Shown in pieces: positions 1-7,155 of a DNA stretch of 17,461 nt. The translations under genes were made by a program, and so were the position numbers. How positions within the stretch are numbered: the stretch's first letter is position 1; each line of letters starts with the position of its first letter. Source of the DNA: Candidatus Nealsonbacteria bacterium CG08_land_8_20_14_0_20_36_22 (GTDB lineage: Bacteria; Patescibacteriota; Minisyncoccia; Minisyncoccales; GWA2-38-27); assembly GCA_002774555.1 (NCBI GenBank), contig PEYC01000024.1, forward strand, positions 1 through 17,461, given 5' to 3'. A model generated the notes under the pieces. That model did not search any database. It saw only the letters and a list, made by a program, of their open reading frames with translations, and had not been told where the DNA came from.

Positions 1-1
1 A

Positions 2-475
2 TTATAACTCTAATTTTCTGAATGCGAAAATTTTGGGATGCTGGGATTCTAACCAGTTCTCGTGAGGATAAGGATTAAAAACTACGAACCTGTGTTTCTT
101 GAAGAATTTTTTAGCTCTAATATTATCTTTAAAAATATCCAAAACAATTGTTTTATAATTTTTCTCTTTGGCAAATTGTTTAATCTTTCGAAGCATCAAA
201 CCCGCCAATCCCTTACCCCTAAATTCTTTAGCAACATAAAATCTTTTTATTAAACCTTCTGTCTCTGATAACTCTTTTAAACCAGCACAAGCAATAATTT
301 TTTCTTTTTCCTTTGCAAGAAAAAATATTTCTCTTTGCCCGCCAAAAAACTCTTTAAGATTATCTAACCCATAAGTAAAATTTTTATCCCAGCCAAGTTC
401 TTCAAATATAAATAAGCAAAACCCTTGGGCTTGCTCTAAATCCTTATCTTCAATTTTGTTTATTTCAATTTGCAT
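2..475 (-). CDS. GNAT-family N-acetyltransferase
   Basis: This is a 157-residue single-domain Gcn5-related acetyltransferase. Residues 80-95 contain the acetyl-CoA pyrophosphate loop (R86-G-K-G-L-A, motif A), preceded by a beta strand ending in the typical Y-V-x-x-x-x-R pattern. Residues 108-133 (T-I-V-L-D, then N-x-x-A-x-x-F-F-x-K) match the C-terminal GNAT strand and helix. The stop is at positions 2-4, so the gene is complete. It starts inside the 3' end of acs (16-bp overlap) behind a clear GGAGGAA site, so the two are probably cotranscribed. The substrate cannot be read from the sequence. The overlap suggests an AcuA-like role in acetylating Acs, as in Bacillus subtilis, but ribosomal-protein or small-molecule acetylation is equally possible. 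Family call firm, substrate unknown. Confidence 0.88.
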   Translation of the reverse strand: MQIEINKIEDKDLEQAQGFCLFIFEELGWDKNFTYGLDNLKEFFGGQREIFFLAKEKEKIIACAGLKELSETEGLIKRFYVAKEFRGKGLAGLMLRKIKQFAKEKNYKTIVLDIFKDNIRAKKFFKKHRFVVFNPYPHENWLESQHPKIFAFRKLEL

Positions 476-2388
476 TTTATTTCCTCCATGCTCTCGGGAT
501 TTGCCAAGGTGCTTAAATCGCCTAATTCTTCTCCGGTAAACAACCTTCTTAAAATCCTCCTCATAATTTTTCCGGAGCGGGTTTTCGGCAAATCCTTAAC
601 AAGATAAACCTCTTTCGGCTGCGCAATTGGACCAATTTCTTTTCTTATCTGTGAAATAATCTCTGTTTTTATTTGCTCTTCCGGTTTTTTTGTTTTAGAA
701 ACCGCAAAAACCATTGGCACCTCTCCTTTTATTTCATCGGCTGCGCCGACAACGGCACATTCAGTAACGTCAGGATGCAAAGCTACAGCGCTTTCCAGTT
801 CTCCGGTGGTTATTCTGTGACCCGCCACTTTTATCGCATCGTCAACCCTGCCCACTATTCTAATTAATCCGTTTTTATCTTTATAAGCTCCGTCGCTGGT
901 AAAATATACTTTCTTCCCATACTGATTCCAATAGGTCTCTAGATATTTTTCCGGATTTTTATAGATTCCTCTTAATAATCCAGGGGCAAAAGGAGGAAGC
1001 ATAACCAAATTACCGGGTTTATTGGATGAACAGGATTTTCCCTTATCGTCAAAGATATCAAATTTTGTTCCCGGAAAAGGAAGACCGGTAAAAGAGGGTT
1101 TAAAAGGCCCTATCCCGGGTAAGGAAGTAATTAAAATTCCGCCGGTTTCTGTTTGCCACCAAGTATCAACCAAAGGACATTTTCCCTTGCCAACTTCTTT
1201 AAAATACCACTGCCAAGCAGCTTCATCAATTGGTTCTCCTACCGAACCCAACACCTGTAAAGTGTTTAATTTATATTTCCTCGGAAACTCAGAACCATAT
1301 TTCTCAAACATCCTGATAGCTGTTGGAGCTGTATAAAAAGTGGTAACTCCATATTTCTCAATAATTTGGCACCATCTGTCTGGAGCTGGCCAATCAGGCG
1401 CGCCTTCAAAAATAATGTAAGTGGCGCCGCAAAGCAAAGGGCCGTAACAGCTGTAAGTATGACCGGTAACCCAACCAACATCAGCCATTGACCAGAAAAT
1501 ATCGTCTTCCTTTAAATCAAATATCCATTTGGCTGTCAATTTTGCCTGAACAGTATATCCTCCGCAGGTATGAACGCACCCCTTAGGTTTGCCAGTGGAA
1601 CCGCTGGTGTAAAGTATAAATAGCAAATCCTCTGAATCCATTGATTCGGCTTGGCACCAATCATTTTGGTTTTTTATCAAATCCTGATACCAATAATCTC
1701 TATCTGGCTGAAAATTTATTTCGTTTCCCGCCCTTTTTACAACAACTACTTTCTCTACTTTAGTTTCTTTAACGCCTTCATCTGCATTTTGTTTTAGATT
1801 AACAAGCTTTCCCCTTCTGTAATATCCGTCAGCAGTTATTAAAATCTTGGCTTCAGTGTCCTGCAAACGAACCTGCAAAGCTTTCGGGCTGAAAGCGGAA
1901 AAAACAACGGCATGGACAGCGCCAATCCGGACGCAAGCAAGCATTGAGATTATAACTTCCGGAATCATCGGCAGATAAATTCCAACCCGAGCTCCTTTTT
2001 TAACTCCGATTTTTTTAAAAGCATTGGCAAGCTTGTTCACCTCGCGAAAAAGGTCATAATAAGTAAAAACTCTTTGCCTTTCTTCCATTGGTTCTGGCTC
2101 CCAAATTAAAGCAACTTTGTTTCTCCTTTGCTTTAAATTCTTATCTAAAGCGTTTTGGGTGATATTTATTTTTCCATTAACAAACCATTTAAAATAAGGC
2201 GGCTGATGGATAAAAATTTTCTTCCACTTTTTCTGCCAAAAAAGTTCCTTGGCCAAACCCTCCCAAAATTTAATTGGGTTTTTTAAAGCTTCTTTATAAA
2301 TCCTTTTATTATTCACCCAAGCCCTTTTTTGAAACTCTTTTGTCGGAAAATACGAATCCCCCTTTTTTGTTAATTTGTTTTTCTCCAT
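460..2388 (-). CDS. acs: Acetyl-CoA synthetase (AMP-forming)
   Basis: This is a 642-residue enzyme of normal Acs length that converts acetate, ATP and CoA to acetyl-CoA, AMP and PPi in the cytoplasm. Visible adenylate-forming motifs, in order: the P-loop TSGSTGKPKG (261-270), DTWWQTETGG (408-417) with the tryptophan pair that narrows the acyl pocket in acetate-specific enzymes, the hinge G-R-V-D-D (513-517), and the C-terminal P-K-T-R-S-G-K motif with catalytic Lys607. That lysine is the residue controlled by reversible acetylation in characterised Acs proteins. The N-terminal ACAS_N-like segment (about 35-95) is also present. The ATG at 2388 has no SD, but a good promoter lies about 30 bp upstream. 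The next gene downstream, a GNAT acetyltransferase, overlaps by 16 bp. In a fermenter Acs could assimilate acetate; direction of flux is inference. Confidence 0.96.
   Translation of the reverse strand: MEKNKLTKKGDSYFPTKEFQKRAWVNNKRIYKEALKNPIKFWEGLAKELFWQKKWKKIFIHQPPYFKWFVNGKINITQNALDKNLKQRRNKVALIWEPEPMEERQRVFTYYDLFREVNKLANAFKKIGVKKGARVGIYLPMIPEVIISMLACVRIGAVHAVVFSAFSPKALQVRLQDTEAKILITADGYYRRGKLVNLKQNADEGVKETKVEKVVVVKRAGNEINFQPDRDYWYQDLIKNQNDWCQAESMDSEDLLFILYTSGSTGKPKGCVHTCGGYTVQAKLTAKWIFDLKEDDIFWSMADVGWVTGHTYSCYGPLLCGATYIIFEGAPDWPAPDRWCQIIEKYGVTTFYTAPTAIRMFEKYGSEFPRKYKLNTLQVLGSVGEPIDEAAWQWYFKEVGKGKCPLVDTWWQTETGGILITSLPGIGPFKPSFTGLPFPGTKFDIFDDKGKSCSSNKPGNLVMLPPFAPGLLRGIYKNPEKYLETYWNQYGKKVYFTSDGAYKDKNGLIRIVGRVDDAIKVAGHRITTGELESAVALHPDVTECAVVGAADEIKGEVPMVFAVSKTKKPEEQIKTEIISQIRKEIGPIAQPKEVYLVKDLPKTRSGKIMRRILRRLFTGEELGDLSTLANPESMEEIKCKLK
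481..487 (-). promoter_or_regulatory. Ribosome binding site of the GNAT gene
   Basis: GGAGGAA on the minus strand, 5 nt before the ATG at 475 and inside the end of the acs reading frame. It fixes the GNAT start and shows that this overlapping gene has its own strong initiation site, although most housekeeping genes here have none. Confidence 0.75.
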
Positions 2389-2414
2389 ATAAATATAATA
2401 TTTGATATTACTTT

Positions 2415-2443
2415 ATTATACCCCCGTAGAAGAAATTTGACAA
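2415..2443 (-). promoter_or_regulatory. Sigma70-type promoter of acs
   Basis: On the minus strand, TTGTCA (2438-2443) and TATAAT (2415-2420) are separated by exactly 17 bp. The predicted start is about 20 nt before the acs ATG. The spacer contains ATTTCT and ends in ACGGGGG directly against the -10, the same arm sequence found in the inverted repeats at 4844-4903 and 12129-12189. Confidence 0.65.
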
Positions 2444-2481
2444 AGGTTTTTCTGTGAAAAACTAAAAAAAATCGCTTAAAC

Positions 2482-2505
2482 AAAAAATGTGCGATCGCAC
2501 ATTTT
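2482..2505 (-). terminator. Palindromic intrinsic terminator (or operator)
   Basis: A perfect 22-bp palindrome (2484-2505) centred on GCGATCGC. On the minus strand it forms a stem ending in ACATTTT and runs into six T. It lies about 30 nt beyond the frame-corrected end of the small protein gene (2534) and about 40 bp upstream of the acs -35, which fits a terminator separating the two transcripts. Its perfect dyad symmetry means an operator for acs is also possible. Confidence 0.55.
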
Positions 2506-2603
2506 CTGCATCGATAAAATTTAAATTTATTTTTTAAAATATATTTAATTTTGCTATTTTTTCTAATTGTTCTTGAGACAAAATATTATGCTCTTTTAAT
2601 GAC

Positions 2604-2804
2604 TTAACCAAAATGGCAAAGAATTCTTTTTGTTTCTTGTATAAGTCTGTCCACTTTTTCTATAAGGGAATCTATGTCTTTGTATATCTTATTTTTAAAT
2701 TCATTGAATTCATCTTTAGTAATAAGCTTTTCCTCTAATTGAGGAATCAATGACTTCTCCGTATATTCAACTAATTTAGAAAATGTTAATGGTTTTTCTT
2801 CCAT
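2604..2804 (-). CDS. Small coiled-coil protein, probably frameshifted near its C-terminus
   Basis: This 66-residue protein of unknown function is rich in Lys/Glu and helical, with heptad-like hydrophobics at about 15-58 (L-I-P-Q-L-E-E-K-L-I and I-D-S-L-I-E-K-V-D-R-L-I). The frame ends just after an A5 run at about codon 59, with an out-of-character tail (R-I-L-C-H-F-G). Removing one A opens a continuous frame down to 2534 that adds E-F-F-A-I-L-V-K-S-L and ends L-E-K-I-A-K-L-N-I-F, giving about 89 residues. That tail fits the charged helical N-terminus far better, and a terminator hairpin follows it. I read this as a sequencing indel or a recent frameshift. The ATG is 9 bp after the GAPDH stop and has no SD. 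No function can be assigned. Confidence 0.6.
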   Translation of the reverse strand: MEEKPLTFSKLVEYTEKSLIPQLEEKLITKDEFNEFKNKIYKDIDSLIEKVDRLIQETKRILCHFG

Positions 2805-2813
2805 AATGATTTA

Positions 2814-3782
2814 TTATAGCTTTTTTCCTACAAACTCGGCGAATTCTGCCAAACGACAAGCGTAGCCATATTCGTTGTCATACCAGGCGAGAACTTTTAT
2901 AAGATTGTCTTTAACCATTGTCTGAGAAGCATCCACGACCGCTGAATAAGTATCGCCAATATAGTCAGTGGAAACTAACGGTTCTTTTTCTACTCGCAAA
3001 ATCCCTTTAAGGAGATTAGCTCCTTTTTCAAATGCAGCGTTAACTTTTTCTGTGGTAGTTGGTTTTTCAACCTCCACTATCAAGTCCAAAATAGAAACTG
3101 TTGGTGTCGGCACTCTAATGGCAATGCCATCCAGTTTACCGTTTAATTCCGGAATAATCTTGCCAATTGCTTTGGCCGCTCCGGTGCTCGTTGGAATAAT
3201 GTTCAACCCGGCAGCCCTGGCTCTTCTTAAATCCTTGTGAGGCAAATCCAAAATTTTCTGGTCATTGGTATAACTATGAACAGTGGTCATAAAGCCCTTC
3301 TTTATTTTAAAATTATCATTCAAAACCTTGGCAATCGGAGCTAAACAATTAGTGGTGCAAGAACCCATATCCATAATTTCATCTTTTTTTGGGTCAAATT
3401 TTTCTTCATTTACGCCCAAAACAAAACCCGGAATTTCTGCTTCTTTTCCGGGCGCGGAAATTATCACTTTTTTAGAACCGGCTTTAAGATGTTTTTTCGA
3501 ACCTTCTAAATTCGTAAAAAGGCCGGTGCATTCCAAAACAATATCAACATCAAGCTTTTTCCAGGGAAGTTTTTCAGGATCCTTTTCTGCCAGCACTTCG
3601 CAGTTAATTTTTTTTTCGTACTTCCCGTAAATAGAGTCATATTTAAAAAGATGGGCTAAGGTTTTTTTATCAGTTAAATCATTAATAGCTACTACCTTCA
3701 AATCAGGGTGATTATCTAAAATCCTCCGAAAAACAGGACGACCTATTCTACCAAAACCATTTATTGCAATTTTTATTGACAT
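2814..3782 (-). CDS. gap: Glyceraldehyde-3-phosphate dehydrogenase, class I
   Basis: This 322-residue cytoplasmic enzyme catalyses the NAD-linked oxidation and phosphorylation of glyceraldehyde-3-phosphate. The Rossmann motif I-N-G-F-G-R-I-G-R is at 7-15. Asp35 in A-I-N-D-L-T-D corresponds to the residue that favours NAD over NADP. The catalytic block S-C-T-T-N-C is at 141-146 with Cys142, and the catalytic His169 lies in V-H-S-Y-T-N-D-Q. The C-terminus has W-Y-D-N-E-Y-G-Y. The residues before Cys142 are M-G rather than the usual N-A, a mild divergence. It is slightly shorter than the usual ~330 residues. No SD precedes the ATG; the upstream 114 bp is a low-complexity AT-rich inverted repeat. 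With PGM and enolase in the window it supplies lower glycolysis; phosphoglycerate kinase is not here. Confidence 0.96.
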   Translation of the reverse strand: MSIKIAINGFGRIGRPVFRRILDNHPDLKVVAINDLTDKKTLAHLFKYDSIYGKYEKKINCEVLAEKDPEKLPWKKLDVDIVLECTGLFTNLEGSKKHLKAGSKKVIISAPGKEAEIPGFVLGVNEEKFDPKKDEIMDMGSCTTNCLAPIAKVLNDNFKIKKGFMTTVHSYTNDQKILDLPHKDLRRARAAGLNIIPTSTGAAKAIGKIIPELNGKLDGIAIRVPTPTVSILDLIVEVEKPTTTEKVNAAFEKGANLLKGILRVEKEPLVSTDYIGDTYSAVVDASQTMVKDNLIKVLAWYDNEYGYACRLAEFAEFVGKKL

Positions 3783-3896
3783 AGAATTAAAATTTCGAAT
3801 TTTGAATTTTTAATTTTGAATTAATTTTGAATTCAATAATTTTAAATTAAATCATTAAAAATTTATTAGAAATTCAAAATTAGAAATTGAAAATTA
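3783..3896. repeat. AT-rich intergenic inverted repeat upstream of gap
   Basis: Three direct copies of AATTTTGAATT (3798-3808, 3812-3822, 3823-3833) are followed by its reverse complement AATTCAAAATT (3871-3881), so the region can fold into a long AT hairpin between the glutaredoxin-like gene and gap. No -35/-10 pair stands out. It may act as a weak terminator or mRNA spacer, or be simple low-complexity sequence. Confidence 0.6.
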
Positions 3897-4136
3897 TTAT
3901 TCTTTGATGTTTAACAATTGATTTATCTTTTCTTTATCAAATCCCACTATGATTTCCCCATCAATATCCACCACCGGCACTCCGAGCTGGCCTGATTTTT
4001 CAACCATTTCATCTAAGGCATTTTTATCTTGAGAAACATCAAGATCTTCAAAGTTAATATCATGCTCTTTTAAATATTCTTTGAGGGTTAGGCAATATGG
4101 GCAACTCGGAGTTGAAAAAATTCTTACTTTTCGCAT
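3897..4136 (-). CDS. Glutaredoxin/NrdH-like thiol-disulfide protein
   Basis: This 79-residue stand-alone thioredoxin-fold protein has the dithiol active site C13-P-Y-C16 near its N-terminus and a cis-proline block (L-G-V-P-V-V-D-I-D-G, about 51-60) ending in G-F-D. These are typical of the short glutaredoxin/NrdH group that receives electrons from a reductase and reduces protein disulfides. The start overlaps the end of the upstream CPHC protein by 13 bp, implying cotranscription and probably translational coupling, since no SD is visible. The AhpF-like reductase at 9113-10030 lacks the fused N-terminal glutaredoxin-like domain of true AhpF, so this protein is a plausible separate partner (inference). 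It could equally serve ribonucleotide reductase. Confidence 0.88.
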   Translation of the reverse strand: MRKVRIFSTPSCPYCLTLKEYLKEHDINFEDLDVSQDKNALDEMVEKSGQLGVPVVDIDGEIIVGFDKEKINQLLNIKE

Positions 4137-4831
4137 ACGTCGCCGGGTTGATTATCGGTTAATTCACAAATTAAACCGGTTAAGACCTTGACTTCCTCTT
4201 TCTCGCCCAAGCTTTCGCCAGAGCCGACCCTGTAATATTTACAACCCAAAACCAAGGTTGGAATCCCGCCGGTGCTGTATTTACCAAAAACTTCCTCATC
4301 TGCTTTTGAATCCATATTATTGTGGAAGCTAATCTTATCTCCGAATTTAGCTGCCGCTTCCTCTATAATAGGATGCTCCCACGCACAGTGCGGACACCCT
4401 GTTGAACCAAAAAAATAAACAATCGGTTTATCCCCTTCTTTACAAACCTCATCTGAACTTACAGAAAAATTACCCTCTGTTTTTTCAATTTCTTCTGCCG
4501 GCTCTTTTACTTCTGCTAAGTCAATTGTATCAGGAAAAACAAATCTTCCATCTTTAGTAATCCGCCATTCCACTTCCTGTTCTTGAACTTTAAATTTAAT
4601 TTTATAAAAGTCGCCATCTTCCAAGCTTTCTATTAAAGAAGCTGTAGCCTGGCCCTTTAAAAGATTTTTGTTAACAAACTCAACTAATTTTTCTCCTGCC
4701 TCTTGGGAAGAGATGGTATTAGTTAAAACCTGCTTACTTTCTAAACACTTAGTATAGTTTGTATAAACAACTGCTCCGGCTATCAAAACAGCCGCGACAA
4801 TAACTCCGATTAGTGTTGTGTTTTTGTTCAT
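4124..4831 (-). CDS. Membrane-anchored thioredoxin-fold protein with a CPHC motif (DsbA-like)
   Basis: This 235-residue protein has one N-terminal hydrophobic segment (about 7-24) after a short positive start, consistent with a signal anchor that exports the rest. Residues 30-120 form an uncharacterised charged region. Residues 130-225 look like a thioredoxin fold: strand P-I-V-Y-F-F-G, active site C146-P-H-C149 as in DsbA, and cis-Pro191 in G-G-I-P-T-L. Additional cysteines (29, 130, 197, 222, 233) suggest structural disulfides. It probably forms or isomerises disulfides outside the membrane; no VKOR or DsbB partner is in the window. Its 3' end overlaps the glutaredoxin-like gene. Upstream, an inverted-repeat arm forms the spacer of a promoter-like TTGATT-N17-TAAATT. 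Family call good, oxidase versus reductase role open. Confidence 0.82.
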   Translation of the reverse strand: MNKNTTLIGVIVAAVLIAGAVVYTNYTKCLESKQVLTNTISSQEAGEKLVEFVNKNLLKGQATASLIESLEDGDFYKIKFKVQEQEVEWRITKDGRFVFPDTIDLAEVKEPAEEIEKTEGNFSVSSDEVCKEGDKPIVYFFGSTGCPHCAWEHPIIEEAAAKFGDKISFHNNMDSKADEEVFGKYSTGGIPTLVLGCKYYRVGSGESLGEKEEVKVLTGLICELTDNQPGDVCEK

Positions 4832-4838
4832 ATGTTTT

Positions 4839-4867
4839 AATTTACCCCGTTAGAAATTATAAATCAA
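4839..4867 (-). promoter_or_regulatory. Possible promoter of the CPHC protein gene, within the repeat
   Basis: On the minus strand, TTGATT (4862-4867) and TAAATT (4839-4844) are 17 bp apart. The spacer ends in ATTTCTAACGGGG directly against the -10, as in the acs and hydrogenase promoters. The ATG follows the -10 by 7 nt, so a leaderless or near-leaderless transcript would result. The hexamers are only moderate matches. Confidence 0.4.
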
Positions 4868-4903
4868 GAGGGAAACCCAAGATAAATAGATTTCTAACGG
4901 GGT
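4844..4903. repeat. Inverted repeat, arms ACCCCGTTAGAAAT / ATTTCTAACGGGGT
   Basis: Perfect 14-nt arms at 4844-4857 and 4890-4903 surround a 32-nt loop that contains a small GGG-AAA-CCC hairpin (4870-4878). It lies between PGM and the CPHC protein gene. No T-run follows on either strand, so it is not a classic terminator. A closely related element is at 12129-12189 and a degenerate one at 12039-12106. Confidence 0.8.
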
Positions 4904-4915
4904 TTATCAAGAAAT

Positions 4916-5584
4916 TTATTTTTTGACAATAGTTAAAGATTTATTAAATTCATATTTTATCAACTGACCGTAATCAACCTCAACGTTAATAATATCACTA
5001 TCTGAAATTTTTTCAAGATATTTTATAAGCGCCCTTAAAGAATTATGGCTGGCTATTATTAAAACATTCTTCCCCTTTTTTAGGTCTTTCTTTATGTATT
5101 TTTTGAAAAACAAAGTCGTTCTTTTGTAAACATCTTTCAAACTTTCGCCGCCGGGCGGCGCTATGTTATAACTTCTCCGCCAAAAATGCACTTTTTCTGC
5201 GCCGTATGCTTTTATCGCCTCTTCTTTATATGAGCCTTGCAATTTCCCGTAATATCTTTCGTTTAATTTCTCTGAAACATAAACAGGCAAATCGTTTTCG
5301 CTCAAGTCCTTGAAATGCCCCCATTCTTTCATTTTACCCTTGTCAAGATGAATAAAAATCGGATATTTTTTATTATGCTCTAAAACTTCAGCTATTGTAT
5401 CCATATTTCTGAAAAGCCGCGAACAGTAAATCACGTCAATTTTATTTTGGAAAATCTTTTGGGCAAGAATTTTCGCTTCTTCCTCTTGACCTTCTGCCAA
5501 AGGCGCGTCAACCCAACCGGTAAACCTGTTTTCCTCTTCATTCCACTGCGATTTCAAATGCCTTAATAAAAATAGTTTTGCCAT
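4916..5584 (-). CDS. gpmA: 2,3-bisphosphoglycerate-dependent phosphoglycerate mutase
   Basis: This 222-residue glycolytic enzyme interconverts 3- and 2-phosphoglycerate. Catalytic His9 lies in L-L-R-H-L-K-S-Q-W-N, followed by N-R-F-T-G-W-V-D-A-P-L (19-29), which is diagnostic of the dPGM group. E109 in L-N-E-R-Y-Y-G and H180 in A-S-H-N-S-L-R-A-L are the expected acid and second histidine. P-P-G-G-E-S-L-K-D is at 143-151. Oddities: the almost invariant R-H-G is R-H-L, and about 20 extra residues (around 70-104) lie before L-N-E-R, although the protein is shorter than the usual ~250. No SD precedes the ATG. TATAAT boxes lie at 5625-5630 and, as CATAAT, 5592-5597, without a good -35. The hairpin repeat at 4844-4903 follows the stop. 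Confidence 0.93.
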   Translation of the reverse strand: MAKLFLLRHLKSQWNEEENRFTGWVDAPLAEGQEEEAKILAQKIFQNKIDVIYCSRLFRNMDTIAEVLEHNKKYPIFIHLDKGKMKEWGHFKDLSENDLPVYVSEKLNERYYGKLQGSYKEEAIKAYGAEKVHFWRRSYNIAPPGGESLKDVYKRTTLFFKKYIKKDLKKGKNVLIIASHNSLRALIKYLEKISDSDIINVEVDYGQLIKYEFNKSLTIVKK

Positions 5585-5632
5585 ATATTTTATTATGTTA
5601 AATACTTTTTCTCCCTTACTTATAATTATAAC

Positions 5633-5668
5633 AAAAAAAATCCTCCGAGGGAAACCCCAAGAGGATTT
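5633..5668 (-). terminator. Intrinsic terminator of the pilin/dockerin cassette
   Basis: On the minus strand the perfect stem AAATCCTC / GAGGATTT (5661-5668 and 5638-5645) is followed by eight T (5633-5640), starting 12 nt after the stop of the dockerin-tailed gene. The loop holds GGGGTTTCCC, close to the loop of the inverted repeat at 4844-4903. Confidence 0.88.
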
Positions 5669-5680
5669 GAATCGTTTGAT

Positions 5681-7153
5681 TTATTTTAGCCAGTTTTCCG
5701 CAAAAGCGGAAAATTCTTTAAAATCAATTCTGCCATCCCAATTGTTTGGCTCTTCATAAAGAATATCAGCAGAACCAAGCCAGTGTTCACTAAATAATCT
5801 TAGATCCTGACTGTCCACCCTATCATCGGCATTGAAATCCCCGAATTTTTCCGGAAAATCTGCATCAAGGATACTGCCTTGAGGGGCATAAATTGCAACA
5901 TAAGAATTCTGCCACTTATCAAGGTAATAACCTTGGTCTTCAGGACATTCAACGACCACCACATAATCACTAAACATTTTGAGCGTCATATTATCAGACG
6001 ACTTGCTGTCAAGATGCATATGCATCGGTATTTTGGAAACAACATTGGAACCGTTAACTAGCGACCTGAGTATTACGGTGCTGTAAACTTCATTACCGTC
6101 AAAGGGTTCGGGCAATGTCACTTCGGTCCACAAAACATAAGGTTCACAGGTAGTCATTGCATCTTTCATATCATTGGGGTCATTAGCATCAACGGTCCAT
6201 AAAGCATGCATCCTGTAAGGGTCATCCCAATACCATCCATAATCAGGAGACCATCTTAATTGATACCACTGAGCCCGATCAAGAGAAGGTCCTCCAGAAG
6301 TAGTATCCATATTGGTAAGAGGATAATCCGATGCCTTGCTTTTTGGTGCTTTAGTTTTAAACTCATCAAGAAGTTTTAAAGATGTCTTGATAGGTAGTTT
6401 CATTCCATTTGTTTCAGAAATTCCAAAAGTAAGGGTGTATCTTCCAAGACCTGAGAAAGAATTGCCATAGACGCCATTAACTGGCAGCCACATGTTTTGA
6501 TACTGCATTCGATTAAAAGCGCCCCAAACATAGATTGGATTGAGAGGACTATGGGGCCTGGGAATGGTTATTTTCAGCTGGACTAAAGTGTCGAAAACAT
6601 CGGAACTTGAGCCACCAGGACCTGGCAATTTATAACTAAAATCAAGAGGGGCCTCGGGATCAAAGGAACCCTCAGGGTCGCCAAGTCCCCAAAATACCCC
6701 TACTCTTCCATTGCCATTTGTTCTGGCATAAATAACGCCGTGTGAGACACCGGAACCTTCCTCGGGGAAAACCTTGATTGTACCATACGGCTTACCATTT
6801 GATGCTTCTTTCTCCCAGATATCCCCGAAACCGGCAATACTAAAATGGTCATCAACTTGGGTATCAACCCTTATACCAGCTTGATGAAATTCATCGCCGT
6901 TTTCATCAATTAGTTGAATAACAACTCCATAAAAAAGACCACAAATATCTCGGCCCTCTGTGTCCTTGCTTACTGCCCAACGGTCAAGAAACTTTGGATT
7001 TTGTCCCTCATTAAAATATAACCTCGCTGTAGCGTCATTCACAAAGATTGCTTGATTTGACTGCGTGTCGTGGCACCCCTTTACAAAGAGTAAAAAACAA
7101 CAAAACAGAGCAACTACCAAATTTCTTAAAATATTTTTTCCCCAAATTTTCAT
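5681..7153 (-). CDS. Secreted lipoprotein with C-terminal dockerin-like EF-hand repeats
   Basis: This is a 490-residue exported protein. Residues 1-26 form a signal peptide (K-I-W-G-K-N-I-L-R, then a hydrophobic stretch) ending at V-K-G-C27, a loose lipobox. The middle (30-430) is not recognised; it is rich in Trp, Tyr, Asp and Gly, suggesting a beta-rich extracellular domain. Residues 437-490 carry two dockerin-type calcium loops: D439-F-N-A-D-D-R-V-D-S-Q-D450 and N471-W-D-G-R-I-D-F-K-E480, each followed by F-x-x-x-W-L. This F-G-D-F-N/W-L tail is typical of planctomycete-like surface proteins. The start is fixed by AAAGGAGGT. It lies 2 bp after the pseudopilin-like gene and ends in its own terminator. 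Base composition looks somewhat richer in G+C than adjacent eno. Likely acquired; no cohesin partner is visible. Function unknown. Confidence 0.85.
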   Translation of the reverse strand: MKIWGKNILRNLVVALFCCFLLFVKGCHDTQSNQAIFVNDATARLYFNEGQNPKFLDRWAVSKDTEGRDICGLFYGVVIQLIDENGDEFHQAGIRVDTQVDDHFSIAGFGDIWEKEASNGKPYGTIKVFPEEGSGVSHGVIYARTNGNGRVGVFWGLGDPEGSFDPEAPLDFSYKLPGPGGSSSDVFDTLVQLKITIPRPHSPLNPIYVWGAFNRMQYQNMWLPVNGVYGNSFSGLGRYTLTFGISETNGMKLPIKTSLKLLDEFKTKAPKSKASDYPLTNMDTTSGGPSLDRAQWYQLRWSPDYGWYWDDPYRMHALWTVDANDPNDMKDAMTTCEPYVLWTEVTLPEPFDGNEVYSTVILRSLVNGSNVVSKIPMHMHLDSKSSDNMTLKMFSDYVVVVECPEDQGYYLDKWQNSYVAIYAPQGSILDADFPEKFGDFNADDRVDSQDLRLFSEHWLGSADILYEEPNNWDGRIDFKEFSAFAENWLK

Positions 7154-7155
7154 GA

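Noticed and set aside
1022..1336. 104-residue plus-strand frame inside acs
   Set aside because: It opposes a fully conserved acs region and shows no initiation signal or family resemblance.
3783..3896. Possible CRISPR-like or tandem array in the AT-rich gap
   Set aside because: The units are 11 bp of low-complexity A/T with no spacers; it is a simple inverted repeat.
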